Shown: in pieces, positions 1 through 5,932 of the stretch
Position numbering within the stretch: the first letter of the stretch is position 1
Layout: each line of letters begins with the position of its first letter
Origin: Thermoplasmata archaeon
GTDB taxonomy: Archaea > Thermoplasmatota > Thermoplasmata > RBG-16-68-12 > JAGMCJ01
DNA: 16,893 bases
Reading direction: 5' to 3'
NCBI GenBank assembly: GCA_023129265.1
Contig: JAGMCJ010000031.1
Span: forward strand, 1-16,893
Notes under the pieces: model-generated
The model's database searches: none
What the model saw: the letters and a program-made list of their open reading frames with translations, nothing else
What the model was told of the DNA's origin: nothing
Made by a program: the position numbers and the translations under genes

Positions 1-423
1 TGGGCGAGAAGGGTGATTGCGTTTGCCGTTGATCTCGTTCTCGTTACCTTTCCCGTGTGGATAGTCCTTCAGTTTGTTCCGAACGTGAACGTCGCGCTGT
101 TCGGTCTGCTCTCAGGCCTGAGCCTTTTCACATATTCATCTCTGTTTGAGACGTATCTCGGCAAGACTCCCGGGAAGAATCTCATGAGCTTGCGTGTGGA
201 ATCCACAGTCGGGGACATGAGCCTCGTATCTGGAATCCTCAGGAGCATAGCCAAGTTCTTCTGGTACATCTTTCCCCTGATAGACACCCTGCTCGGGATG
301 GCAACCGACGGGGACCCTAGGCAAAGGCTCACTGACAGGGTGGCGAATACAGTCGTCGTCAGAGTGGCTCATGTACCCTTGAGGAAGGTAAGGGTGAAGA
401 GGGCGCCTGTCCCTGAGGAATAG
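1..423 (+). CDS. RDD family membrane protein, 5' end missing
   Basis: The reading frame is open from base 1 (W-A-R-R-V-I-A-F-A-V-D) to a TAG at 421-423, so about 140 C-terminal residues are visible and the true start lies before the window. The GTG at 13 is internal to the conserved domain and is not a likely start. The RDD signature is visible: arginines at visible residues 3-4 and an aspartate at 11 inside the first hydrophobic helix. It is followed by a second hydrophobic stretch, the typical G-K-T-P-G-K-N-L turn and a last hydrophobic segment. RDD proteins are polytopic membrane proteins of mostly unknown function; some have been linked to ion transport. The tail is basic (R/K-rich) and probably cytoplasmic. 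Family assignment is confident; function is unknown. Confidence 0.85.
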   Translation, partial: WARRVIAFAVDLVLVTFPVWIVLQFVPNVNVALFGLLSGLSLFTYSSLFETYLGKTPGKNLMSLRVESTVGDMSLVSGILRSIAKFFWYIFPLIDTLLGMATDGDPRQRLTDRVANTVVVRVAHVPLRKVRVKRAPVPEE

Positions 424-440
424 CGACAGGGCTAACTGCA

Positions 441-448
441 TTATATAC
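441..448 (+). promoter_or_regulatory. TATA box (box A) of the universal stress gene
   Basis: TTATATAC is centred about 26 nt before the GTG at 470. Transcription would therefore start at or next to the first codon, giving a leaderless mRNA. This spacing is the main reason for choosing that start. Confidence 0.7.
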
Positions 449-469
449 CTCCAACCCCTTCGCTGGGTC

Positions 470-874
470 GTGGGAGACGTTCTCGTTGCTTACGACGGTT
501 CCGACGGCTCCAGAAAGGCCCTGGAAAAGGCCGAGTCGATGCTGAAGGAAGGCGACCAGCTAGTGGCCGTCTACGTCCTGCCGACAAAGGAGATCGATGG
601 CTTCGCTTACTTCGACTATGAGCTTACCCGCGAGAAGGCGCAGGAGGCTCTCAACGATGTCGTGAAGGAGCTCAAATCGAAGGACGTGGATGCCATTGGC
701 ATCTTCCGCGAGGGCGACGTCGCCGAGGAGATAATCAAGATTGCCGCCGACATTCAGTGTGACATGATCGTGATAGGCTCGAAGGGGCTCAGCAAGGTGG
801 GGACCTTCACACTGGGAAGCGTTGCCGAGAAGGTTGCCCGGCACTCCAACAGGATGGTCCTCATTGTCAGGTGA
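470..874 (+). CDS. Universal stress protein (UspA family)
   Basis: A 134-residue single-domain Usp of the usual length. The N-terminal strand V-L-V-A-Y-D-G-S is typical. The C-terminal ATP-binding signature is complete: G103-x2-G106-x9-G116-S117, followed by the usual S-N-R-M-V-L-I-V-R end strand. Usp proteins are small cytoplasmic nucleotide-binding proteins of the HUP fold that dimerise and are induced under stress; the presence of the signature suggests this one binds ATP. The GTG start fits the TATA box at 441-448 in leaderless mode. It has its own promoter and probably forms a single-gene unit. Confidence 0.93.
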   Translation: MGDVLVAYDGSDGSRKALEKAESMLKEGDQLVAVYVLPTKEIDGFAYFDYELTREKAQEALNDVVKELKSKDVDAIGIFREGDVAEEIIKIAADIQCDMIVIGSKGLSKVGTFTLGSVAEKVARHSNRMVLIVR

Positions 875-883
875 GAGCTAGGG

Positions 884-891
884 TTAAAATA
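884..891 (+). promoter_or_regulatory. Probable TATA box of the GYD-like gene
   Basis: TTAAAATA lies about 37 nt before the ATG at 925, predicting a leader of roughly 12 nt. The match is weaker than at the neighbouring promoter. Confidence 0.45.
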
Positions 892-924
892 CTATGAGCC
901 GCATTATTTCAGAAGGCTGAGAAC

Positions 925-1179
925 ATGCTATTTGTCACCACTTTGAAACTGATGCCGGGACAGTACGAGGATGCCACCAGGCTCTGCAAGCATCCCAAGA
1001 TTCCAGAGAACGTGGAAATCAAGATGTTCCTCGGTCTTTTCGGCAAGCCCGATGTGCTGATAATCTTCGAGGCTCCCGATCCGAACGTCGCCGCTGATTT
1101 CGCCATTCAGTTCGGTCGGGTTGCGGAGTCCACCACTGCTGTGGCTCTGCCCATAGAGGAGTTCAAGTGGACTTGGTAG
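925..1179 (+). CDS. Small GYD-like alpha/beta-barrel protein
   Basis: An 84-residue protein whose pattern resembles the GYD and Lrp/AsnC-ligand-type dimeric alpha/beta barrels: a first strand (L-F-V-T-T-L-K-L), a helix, a central strand followed by F-G-K-P-D-V-L-I-I-F-E-A-P-D, then a helix with A-A-D-F-A-I-Q-F-G and a final strand. There is no DNA-binding domain, so it is not a complete Lrp regulator. The substrate or ligand is unknown. Its 3' end overlaps the convergent 48-codon membrane-protein gene by 17 bp. The fold call rests on the order of motifs seen by eye. The gene itself is well supported by length, start and codon pattern. Confidence 0.72.
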   Translation: MLFVTTLKLMPGQYEDATRLCKHPKIPENVEIKMFLGLFGKPDVLIIFEAPDPNVAADFAIQFGRVAESTTAVALPIEEFKWTW

Positions 1180-1309
1180 CCTCTTCCTCCTCTTTCTTCT
1201 TCTCTCTCGCTCTCTTCCACACCAGATAAGTCAATCCCACCATCCAGACACCCTGAATTATCATGATGCCAACGATGAACCACACTACATTCTCATCAAT
1301 TTCAACCAT
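1163..1309 (-). CDS. 48-residue single-pass membrane protein
   Basis: A small open frame, ATG at 1309-1307 to TGA at 1165-1163. It encodes an acidic N-terminus (M-V-E-I-D-E-N), one hydrophobic helix from about residue 8 to 31 with three tryptophans, and then a highly charged tail alternating basic (K-R-A-R-E-K-K-K) and acidic (E-E-E-E) residues. A TATA-like element and a purine-rich GAAAGGGG stand upstream in the right order. The charge distribution suggests the tail is cytoplasmic. It lies downstream of the pilin pair on the same strand and may belong functionally with it, but this is only inferred from position. No family is recognised. The 3' end overlaps the convergent GYD-like gene by 17 bp. 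Confidence 0.62.
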   Translation of the reverse strand: MVEIDENVVWFIVGIMIIQGVWMVGLTYLVWKRAREKKKEEEEATKST

Positions 1310-1339
1310 GAAGTTCCCCTTTCACGTATCTGGTAGCGG

Positions 1340-1347
1340 ATAAAAAG
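1340..1347 (-). promoter_or_regulatory. Probable TATA box of the 48-residue membrane protein
   Basis: On the minus strand this reads CTTTTTAT, about 35 nt upstream of the ATG at 1309. The expected transcript start is near 1318. The same T-run could also help terminate pilin transcription arriving from upstream. Confidence 0.45.
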
Positions 1348-1396
1348 CTTTTTCATAGCATCCGAAGGTCAATCCAATGCCTATCCCGGTCGTAGT

Positions 1397-1846
1397 TCAT
1401 GTCTCCCACTCCGCGGAACCTGACTTGTTTCCATTTGAGAGGTAGACAATGACCAGTTCGTAGGTTCTGCCTGGTACTGTATCGATTCTGAATTCGTCGC
1501 CGATGGATAACTTCTCGTCTCCCAGGTCCACGTACGTGAGGTTGCCGACTGTTCCAGTCATGATTGGCCTCATTGTACTGTGTTGATCTGTTGTTCCGTT
1601 TACTATCAGGATGGCCATGAACTCCAGTGTGAGATGTTTGGACTCAACAGCAGTTACGCTGACTATTGTCGTAGTCGAATTGGAGGATATACTTGATAGA
1701 TACATGTATGGTGTGACTTCCGTCTGGCCAATCATGGATGATACGGTGACATACACAACAGCCGCTAGAACCGTGGTTATGGCTACGAGTAGCACAACTG
1801 CGATGACAGGCGAAACGGCTTGCCGCTCGCTACTTATCGCCTTCAT
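1397..1846 (-). CDS. Archaeal type IV pilin (DUF1628-type), second of a pair
   Basis: 149 residues from the ATG at 1846 (a GTG codon directly before it at 1849 is an alternative). The N-terminus is a class III pilin signal: a short charged leader (M-K-A-I-S-S-E-R-Q), then the hallmark A-V-S-P-V-I-A and an unbroken hydrophobic helix to about residue 38. A prepilin peptidase would cut near the start of this helix; the exact bond cannot be read with certainty. The rest is a beta-rich head. Its C-terminus, with L-S-I-G-D-E-F-R-I-D-T and a terminal W-E-T, aligns with that of the upstream pilin, so the two genes are paralogs from tandem duplication. The product is a structural subunit or minor pilin of a surface filament. 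No obvious ribosome binding site precedes it; it probably depends on read-through from the first pilin gene. Confidence 0.88.
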   Translation of the reverse strand: MKAISSERQAVSPVIAVVLLVAITTVLAAVVYVTVSSMIGQTEVTPYMYLSSISSNSTTTIVSVTAVESKHLTLEFMAILIVNGTTDQHSTMRPIMTGTVGNLTYVDLGDEKLSIGDEFRIDTVPGRTYELVIVYLSNGNKSGSAEWET

Positions 1847-1853
1847 CACTGTT

Positions 1854-1870
1854 CAAAAAAAGAGAAAAAG
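1854..1870 (-). terminator. T-rich tract between the two pilin genes, possible partial terminator
   Basis: On the minus strand this reads CTTTTTCTCTTTTTTTG, starting 9 bases after the stop of the first pilin gene. Archaeal RNA polymerase terminates on T-runs without needing a hairpin. The position would attenuate transcription into the second pilin gene. This is inferred from sequence only. Confidence 0.45.
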
Positions 1871-1879
1871 GGGGAGTGA

Positions 1880-2341
1880 CTAAGTAGTCCACACAGCCTT
1901 TCCCCTTTCGTTTCCAGAATCCTTCCAGATTATGCTCAGTTTGAAGTCGCCGTCCGGTGTGGTGTCGACGATGAAGTAGTCACCGACGGTCAATTTGCCA
2001 CCGCCGTCCAGGTCCGTGTATGTGATGTTGTCGGTTGGGTTCCCTGAGAGAGGATCCATGACATCCACCTCTGCACCGTCCTTTATGAGTATCACCTGGA
2101 AGCTGGTGAAATCCTTTGCTTCAGAAATACCAGCAACCGCTATCTCATAGCTGTTCGTTCCCCTAGCCTGGGGGGATTGGAACTGAACGTTCGGTTCCGA
2201 TGCAGTCGTTCCGCCAATCAGGCCCGAAACCATGACGTACAGAACAGCCGCCAATACCACGGTGATTGCCACCATCAGAATGGTAGCAATAACCGGAGAC
2301 ACAGCCTTCTCATTCCTTCGAATGATCCAAGCTCTTTTCAT
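1880..2341 (-). CDS. Archaeal type IV pilin (DUF1628-type), first of a pair
   Basis: 153 residues. The N-terminus has a basic leader (M-K-R-A-W-I-I-R-R-N-E-K), then A-V-S-P-V-I-A-T and a hydrophobic helix to about residue 43. This is the class III signal and polymerisation helix of archaeal adhesion pilins. The head domain contains an aspartate-rich turn (Y-T-D-L-D-G-G-G-K-L-T-V-G-D) and ends in V-W-T-T, matching the downstream paralog. The start is set by a good ribosome binding site, AGGAGTGA, six bases upstream of the ATG. A strong TATA box and a 16-bp near-palindrome precede the gene, so this is probably the first gene of the pilin transcript. It lies 98 bp downstream of the KaiC-like operon on the same strand. 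Confidence 0.9.
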   Translation of the reverse strand: MKRAWIIRRNEKAVSPVIATILMVAITVVLAAVLYVMVSGLIGGTTASEPNVQFQSPQARGTNSYEIAVAGISEAKDFTSFQVILIKDGAEVDVMDPLSGNPTDNITYTDLDGGGKLTVGDYFIVDTTPDGDFKLSIIWKDSGNERGKAVWTT

Positions 2342-2354
2342 GTCGTGTCACTCC

Positions 2355-2370
2355 TGTAGGTTACCCTACA
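2355..2370. promoter_or_regulatory. 16-bp near-palindrome at the pilin transcription start, candidate operator
   Basis: TGTAGGTTACCCTACA differs from its own reverse complement at two of sixteen positions (the pair T2361/C2364... inside the centre). It sits about 26-40 bp downstream of the TATA box, at the predicted transcription start, and touches the ribosome binding site. A dimeric repressor bound here would block initiation. Confidence 0.4.
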
Positions 2371-2393
2371 ATCCTTACTTTATGCTCGGTTGG

Positions 2394-2402
2394 ATATAAA
2401 CG
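2394..2402 (-). promoter_or_regulatory. TATA box of the pilin genes
   Basis: On the minus strand this reads CGTTTATAT, a strong archaeal box A about 55 nt upstream of the first pilin ATG. The expected transcript has a leader of about 30 nt that contains the AGGAGTGA ribosome binding site. Confidence 0.65.
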
Positions 2403-2439
2403 TTTCGCTCGAAGAATCGATAATAGGAATCCGTACCCG

Positions 2440-3177
2440 TCATTTCGGTGTGATGCCTTCTTTGGTAATCTTGTACTCGTAGATTCCAGTCATTTCCGGA
2501 TGATTCCTCACCTTTCTGATGACCAGATAGTTCTTGAACGTGTTCTCTATTCTCTCTCTCTGAAGCTCGATCGAACAGTCCACGATCTCCTCGACGCTGC
2601 TCTGGGTGCGAGTAGCATACACTCCTGTGAGCATCGTGAGCAGAGCCACTCCCCCCTGATGCTGGGTGTGCCCCTTTATTGTCCTCAGGGAGGAAAGGAC
2701 GTCCACATGGTCGTAGTACTCCAGGAAGAAGTCCAACGAGTCCACCACGACTCGGAAAGGAGGGTCCAGTCTGGACGTTTCGTAGGTCAGGGCGGTGAGG
2801 AAGTTCACGCCGGCCCTATCCTCCACCTTCTCCTTCGTGTGAGCCATGATGTCCTTCATGGTTATCCCCTCCTGGCGATAGCGGCTTATCTCGAGTTCCT
2901 TGGAAAGCACGTTCCTGTAATACTGGTCCGCGATGTTGATTATCTTCATGCTCGACTTCCAGCCGAAGTGCTCCATCGTGGACGTGACGTCCTGATCTCT
3001 CTCTGTCGTCGTGAAGTATGCGACGTTCTCGGAGTCTATCCCCGCGCTCGCGAACTGCTTTGCGAAGAGCTCTGTCCCCGAGCCGGGCGGTCCCGCAACC
3101 AACATGGTGAATCCCCTGGGTATGCCGTCCATGAGGGACTTGTCCAGAGCCGGAATACCCGTCGTCGTCGTTTCCAT
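2440..3177 (-). CDS. KaiC-like RecA-fold protein with a degenerate Walker A
   Basis: 245 residues from the ATG at 3177 (M-E-T-T-T-T-G-I-P-A-L-D). An earlier ATG at 3210 exists but would overlap the upstream gene by 32 bp. The chosen start follows a GGGTGA ribosome binding site and the upstream stop by one base. The fold is that of RAD55/KaiC-type ATPases: the G-I-P-R-G entry strand, the P-loop region, a Walker B-like V-V-V-D-S (residues 143-147) and a late R-K-V-R-N segment. The P-loop at residues 29-36 reads G-P-P-G-S-G-T-E, so the catalytic lysine is replaced by threonine and the following Ser/Thr by glutamate. ATP hydrolysis is therefore unlikely, and a regulatory or scaffold role is more plausible. 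It is the last gene of a three-gene operon with two relatives. Confidence 0.85.
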   Translation of the reverse strand: METTTTGIPALDKSLMDGIPRGFTMLVAGPPGSGTELFAKQFASAGIDSENVAYFTTTERDQDVTSTMEHFGWKSSMKIINIADQYYRNVLSKELEISRYRQEGITMKDIMAHTKEKVEDRAGVNFLTALTYETSRLDPPFRVVVDSLDFFLEYYDHVDVLSSLRTIKGHTQHQGGVALLTMLTGVYATRTQSSVEEIVDCSIELQRERIENTFKNYLVIRKVRNHPEMTGIYEYKITKEGITPK

Positions 3178-3178
3178 C

Positions 3179-3748
3179 CTACTCACCCGCCGCGATGATC
3201 GTCTCGTCAACCACGATATTGAGCATGTTCGAGATGTCCTCGGACCTGTACTCCTCCATGGAGAATATCACCGTATACGCCTTCTTTGCCCTTAGATTGT
3301 TCACGAGAAGGTGAAGGAACTCGGAGAGTATTTTCGTGTTGTTGTGGATGGCAAGCGAGTTAATGGAGTCCAGGATGACGATGTCGTTCCTCTCTTCCGT
3401 TCTTTTTGTCAGATACTCGACCTTGAGCATCAGGTTCTCCAACATGGTCGGGCTCTCCACGTAAATCGTGTGTTCGTGCTTGGACGACATGCTCATCATT
3501 ATCTGGGATATGCAGTCCACGAAGTAGATGTTGGACATGTCCACCTCGAGGACCTGGAGGGCGTTGATTATCGACTGCGACGGTATGGTCGATGTGATGT
3601 AGATGCTGTCCAGCTCCTTCTTGATCGCGAAGTTGTCAAGGATGCCCCTGATGACGTCGAAGTAGTGCTCCGCCCTTATCTGCAGGGCGACCGCCGACGA
3701 CTCGGGCAGGGTCAGAAGCTTGTCAGAAACGTTGGTGGTAACACTCAT
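3179..3748 (-). CDS. RecA-fold paralog lacking a P-loop
   Basis: 189 residues. The core keeps the strand order of KaiC-like proteins and has a clear Walker B-type strand, D-I-V-I-L-D-S-I-N-S-L at residues 122-132, followed by the helix that pairs with it. Where a P-loop would be expected there is I-Y-I-T-S-T-I-P-S-Q-S-I (about 49-60), with no glycines or lysine. It is therefore probably catalytically inactive. Proteins of this build are common in archaea beside true KaiC-like ATPases. It starts 3 bp after the end of the upstream ATPase gene and ends 1 bp before the downstream gene, so all three are translated from one transcript and may form a complex. No specific function is known to me. Confidence 0.8.
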   Translation of the reverse strand: MSVTTNVSDKLLTLPESSAVALQIRAEHYFDVIRGILDNFAIKKELDSIYITSTIPSQSIINALQVLEVDMSNIYFVDCISQIMMSMSSKHEHTIYVESPTMLENLMLKVEYLTKRTEERNDIVILDSINSLAIHNNTKILSEFLHLLVNNLRAKKAYTVIFSMEEYRSEDISNMLNIVVDETIIAAGE

Positions 3749-3751
3749 AGC

Positions 3752-4519
3752 CTATCCTCCTGCCACGCTTCCTCCCTTCAGCAGTGGCACCAAGAGGACT
3801 CCCGCCGAAGTCAGGTCCAAGACATACTTCGTCCTTGAATGCTGGGTCCCCCTCATCTTCACTATCTGCAGTGTTCTGAGCAGGTCTCCTCTCCTCTCGA
3901 GATTGCCCATGAATATTATCCCGTCCGCAATCGCCTCCTCGACGCCGAAAAGGGAATATCTCTCCTCCGCGGGGGATATCTCCGAGACGAGCATGCTGGT
4001 ACAGCCAAGCGAGGACAGAGTGGCCCCAATCTTGAGGATGAAGTCCCTGATCTTCTCCTGCGTTCTGAGCCTGTAGCACACGGACGTTATGGAATCTATC
4101 ACGAGCCTCTTCACGTCCATCTCCTTGACTATGTCCGCTATTGCCCTCACAAGGACGTCTACCTCTTCCAGCGTGAACTCCAACTTGTCCAGGCCCAATC
4201 TCTCATAGACGACTGGCATGTCGACGAAGATGAGCTTCCCTTTCTTTATGAGACTTTCCTCGAAGAAATCGTACGGAATGATGTTGTTCAACAGTTTGGA
4301 GGACGATTCTGTGACTGAGACGAACAGACACGTCTCTCCGTCAAGCGCTCCATGAACGAGAAACTCGAGGCTCAGGGTGGTCTTTCCCGTCCCGCAACTG
4401 CCGGTGACGAGGATTGTGTTCCCTCTCGGTATCCCTCCATCGAGAGCATTATCCAGACCCTCGATACCTGTCACACATCTCTCCCGGGTGGAGGTTGAAA
4501 GGTTCACCTTCGGTGCCAT
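3752..4519 (-). CDS. KaiC-like ATPase (RAD55/RecA superfamily), intact
   Basis: 255 residues, first gene of the operon. Typical single-domain KaiC features in order: G-I-E-G-L-D-N-A-L-D-G-G-I-P-R-G (18-33), Walker A G-S-C-G-T-G-K-T-T (40-48), a strand followed by V-T-E-S-S, Walker B R-L-V-I-D-S (138-143), and the late K-M-R-G motif (221-224) followed by T-Q-H-S-R-T-K-Y. Single-domain archaeal KaiC-like proteins act as ATP-dependent regulators; the archaellum protein ArlH (FlaH) belongs to the same superfamily. The ATG at 4519 sits about 29 nt from a TATA box (leaderless). With two degenerate partners behind it and pilin genes further downstream, a role in controlling a surface filament is plausible but not shown. 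Confidence 0.92.
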   Translation of the reverse strand: MAPKVNLSTSTRERCVTGIEGLDNALDGGIPRGNTILVTGSCGTGKTTLSLEFLVHGALDGETCLFVSVTESSSKLLNNIIPYDFFEESLIKKGKLIFVDMPVVYERLGLDKLEFTLEEVDVLVRAIADIVKEMDVKRLVIDSITSVCYRLRTQEKIRDFILKIGATLSSLGCTSMLVSEISPAEERYSLFGVEEAIADGIIFMGNLERRGDLLRTLQIVKMRGTQHSRTKYVLDLTSAGVLLVPLLKGGSVAGG

Positions 4520-4544
4520 TCTGCGACCCTATCATGCAGGCTTC

Positions 4545-4552
4545 TTATATTT
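4545..4552 (-). promoter_or_regulatory. TATA box of the KaiC-like operon
   Basis: On the minus strand this reads AAATATAA, about 29 nt upstream of the ATG at 4519, so the mRNA is leaderless or nearly so. It shares a 114-bp divergent promoter region with the hexulose-phosphate synthase gene. Confidence 0.65.
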
Positions 4553-4603
4553 CTTTTCTTGTTGGTATCAGGACCGGAAAACATGGCTGGGTTCGACGAT
4601 ACG

Positions 4604-4612
4604 TTTTTAAAT
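4604..4612 (+). promoter_or_regulatory. TATA box of the HPS-RraA gene
   Basis: TTTTTAAAT is centred 26 nt before the ATG at 4634. This favours that ATG over in-frame starts at 4559 or 4583, which would lie upstream of the box. Confidence 0.65.
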
Positions 4613-4633
4613 CGTGATGTGTGTTGCCAAGCC

Positions 4634-5932
4634 ATGGCGGAGGAGGCAAGACTCCAGGTCGCGCTCGACCTGATGCAGCTTGATAGGGCTGTTCAGATAG
4701 CGAGAGAGTCCGTTGAGGGCGGCGTCGATTGGTTGGAGGCGGGAACGCCACTGATAAAGAGCGAGGGGATGAACTCGGTTAGGGCGCTCAAGAGGGAGTT
4801 CGCGGGCCATAGGATCGTCGCGGACATGAAGACGATGGACACAGGGGCATTTGAAGTCGAGATCGCAACCAAGGCAGGCTCGGACATCATCGTAATCATG
4901 GCACAGGCGGATGACACAACCATCCTGGAATCAGTGAAGGCCGCGAGACGTTATGGGTCGGAGATTATGGCGGATCTGATAGGCGTCGAGGATCCCATTC
5001 GGAGGGCAAAGGAGGTCCAGGAACTCGGGGTCGACTATCTCTGCGTGCACGTCAGCATCGACGAGCAGATGATAGCCAAAGGGCCGCTTGGGACGCTCAG
5101 ATCGGTCTGTGAAGTCGCGAAAGTCCCTGTGGCTGTGGCGGGGGGACTGAACTCCGAGACCGCCGCAGAGGCCGTGAAGGCGGGTGGCATGATCATAATC
5201 GTGGGCGGGGCAATCATCAAGGCCGCCAAGGTCAAGGAGGCAACGGAGGCGATAAAGGAGGCCCTCAGGACCCAGAAGGTCGTCAAGACAGACCTCTACA
5301 AGAGGTATGAGGAGGCGGACCTGAGAGAGGCCTTTGAGAAGGTTTCCACTTCCAACATAGCGGATGCGATGCAGAAGAGGGGTTCAATGGAAGGCATCGT
5401 CCCCCGCATAACGCACGGTACGAAGATGATCGGTCGAGCGGTCACCGTGAAGACCGCGGACGGTGACTGGGCGAAGCCTGTGGAGGTAATCGATATCGCG
5501 CAGGAGGGTGAAGTGATCGTCATCGACGCGGGCGGCGGAAAGGTCGCGCTCTGGGGCGAACTGGCCTCGTGGAGCTGCAAGATGAAGGAAGTGGCCGGCG
5601 TCGTGATTGACGGGTCAGCCAGAGACATCGACGGAATTATCGATATGGATTTTCCCGTATTCTCGCGTCACATATCCCCCCACGCTGGTGAGCCCAAAGG
5701 TCACGGCGAAATCAACTGCGAGATATCGTGCGGCGGGCGGCTGGTTTCCCCAGGGGACTGGATAGTCGGAGACGAGACCGGTGTCGTCGTCATCCCGAAG
5801 AGGATCTCCGTGGAGATCGCGAATCGCGCCCTTGACGTTCTTGAGCGGGAGAATAGAATCCGCGAGGAGATCCAGAGAGGCTCAACCCTGTCTCGGGTTC
5901 TCGAGCTGGAGAAGTGGGAGAAGGTGGGATAG
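4634..5932 (+). CDS. Bifunctional 3-hexulose-6-phosphate synthase / RraA-like protein
   Basis: 432 residues in two domains. Residues 1-215 are an orotidine-decarboxylase-superfamily barrel of the hexulose-phosphate synthase type: D12 in V-A-L-D, E35-A-G-T-P-L-I-K, A-D-M-K-T-M-D-T-G at 63-71, and a late A-V-A-G-G-L phosphate-binding turn. HPS condenses formaldehyde with ribulose 5-phosphate. In archaea the reverse reaction, with hexulose-phosphate isomerase, makes ribulose 5-phosphate for nucleotides. Residues about 220-432 are an RraA/HMG-aldolase-like domain with G-E-L-A-S (308-312), D-G-S-A-R-D (326-331) and G-D-E-T-G-V-V-V-I-P near 379. The Arg-Asp pair used by class II pyruvate aldolases of this family is present, so the domain could be an aldolase rather than an RNase regulator. 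Such fusions are known in archaea. The isomerase is not in this window. The LarA-like gene overlaps the stop codon. Confidence 0.9.
   Translation: MAEEARLQVALDLMQLDRAVQIARESVEGGVDWLEAGTPLIKSEGMNSVRALKREFAGHRIVADMKTMDTGAFEVEIATKAGSDIIVIMAQADDTTILESVKAARRYGSEIMADLIGVEDPIRRAKEVQELGVDYLCVHVSIDEQMIAKGPLGTLRSVCEVAKVPVAVAGGLNSETAAEAVKAGGMIIIVGGAIIKAAKVKEATEAIKEALRTQKVVKTDLYKRYEEADLREAFEKVSTSNIADAMQKRGSMEGIVPRITHGTKMIGRAVTVKTADGDWAKPVEVIDIAQEGEVIVIDAGGGKVALWGELASWSCKMKEVAGVVIDGSARDIDGIIDMDFPVFSRHISPHAGEPKGHGEINCEISCGGRLVSPGDWIVGDETGVVVIPKRISVEIANRALDVLERENRIREEIQRGSTLSRVLELEKWEKVG

Noticed and set aside
2500..3198. 232-codon plus-strand frame opposite the third KaiC-like gene
   Set aside because: It is the antisense shadow of a gene with clear RecA-fold motifs; it has no domain features and no promoter.
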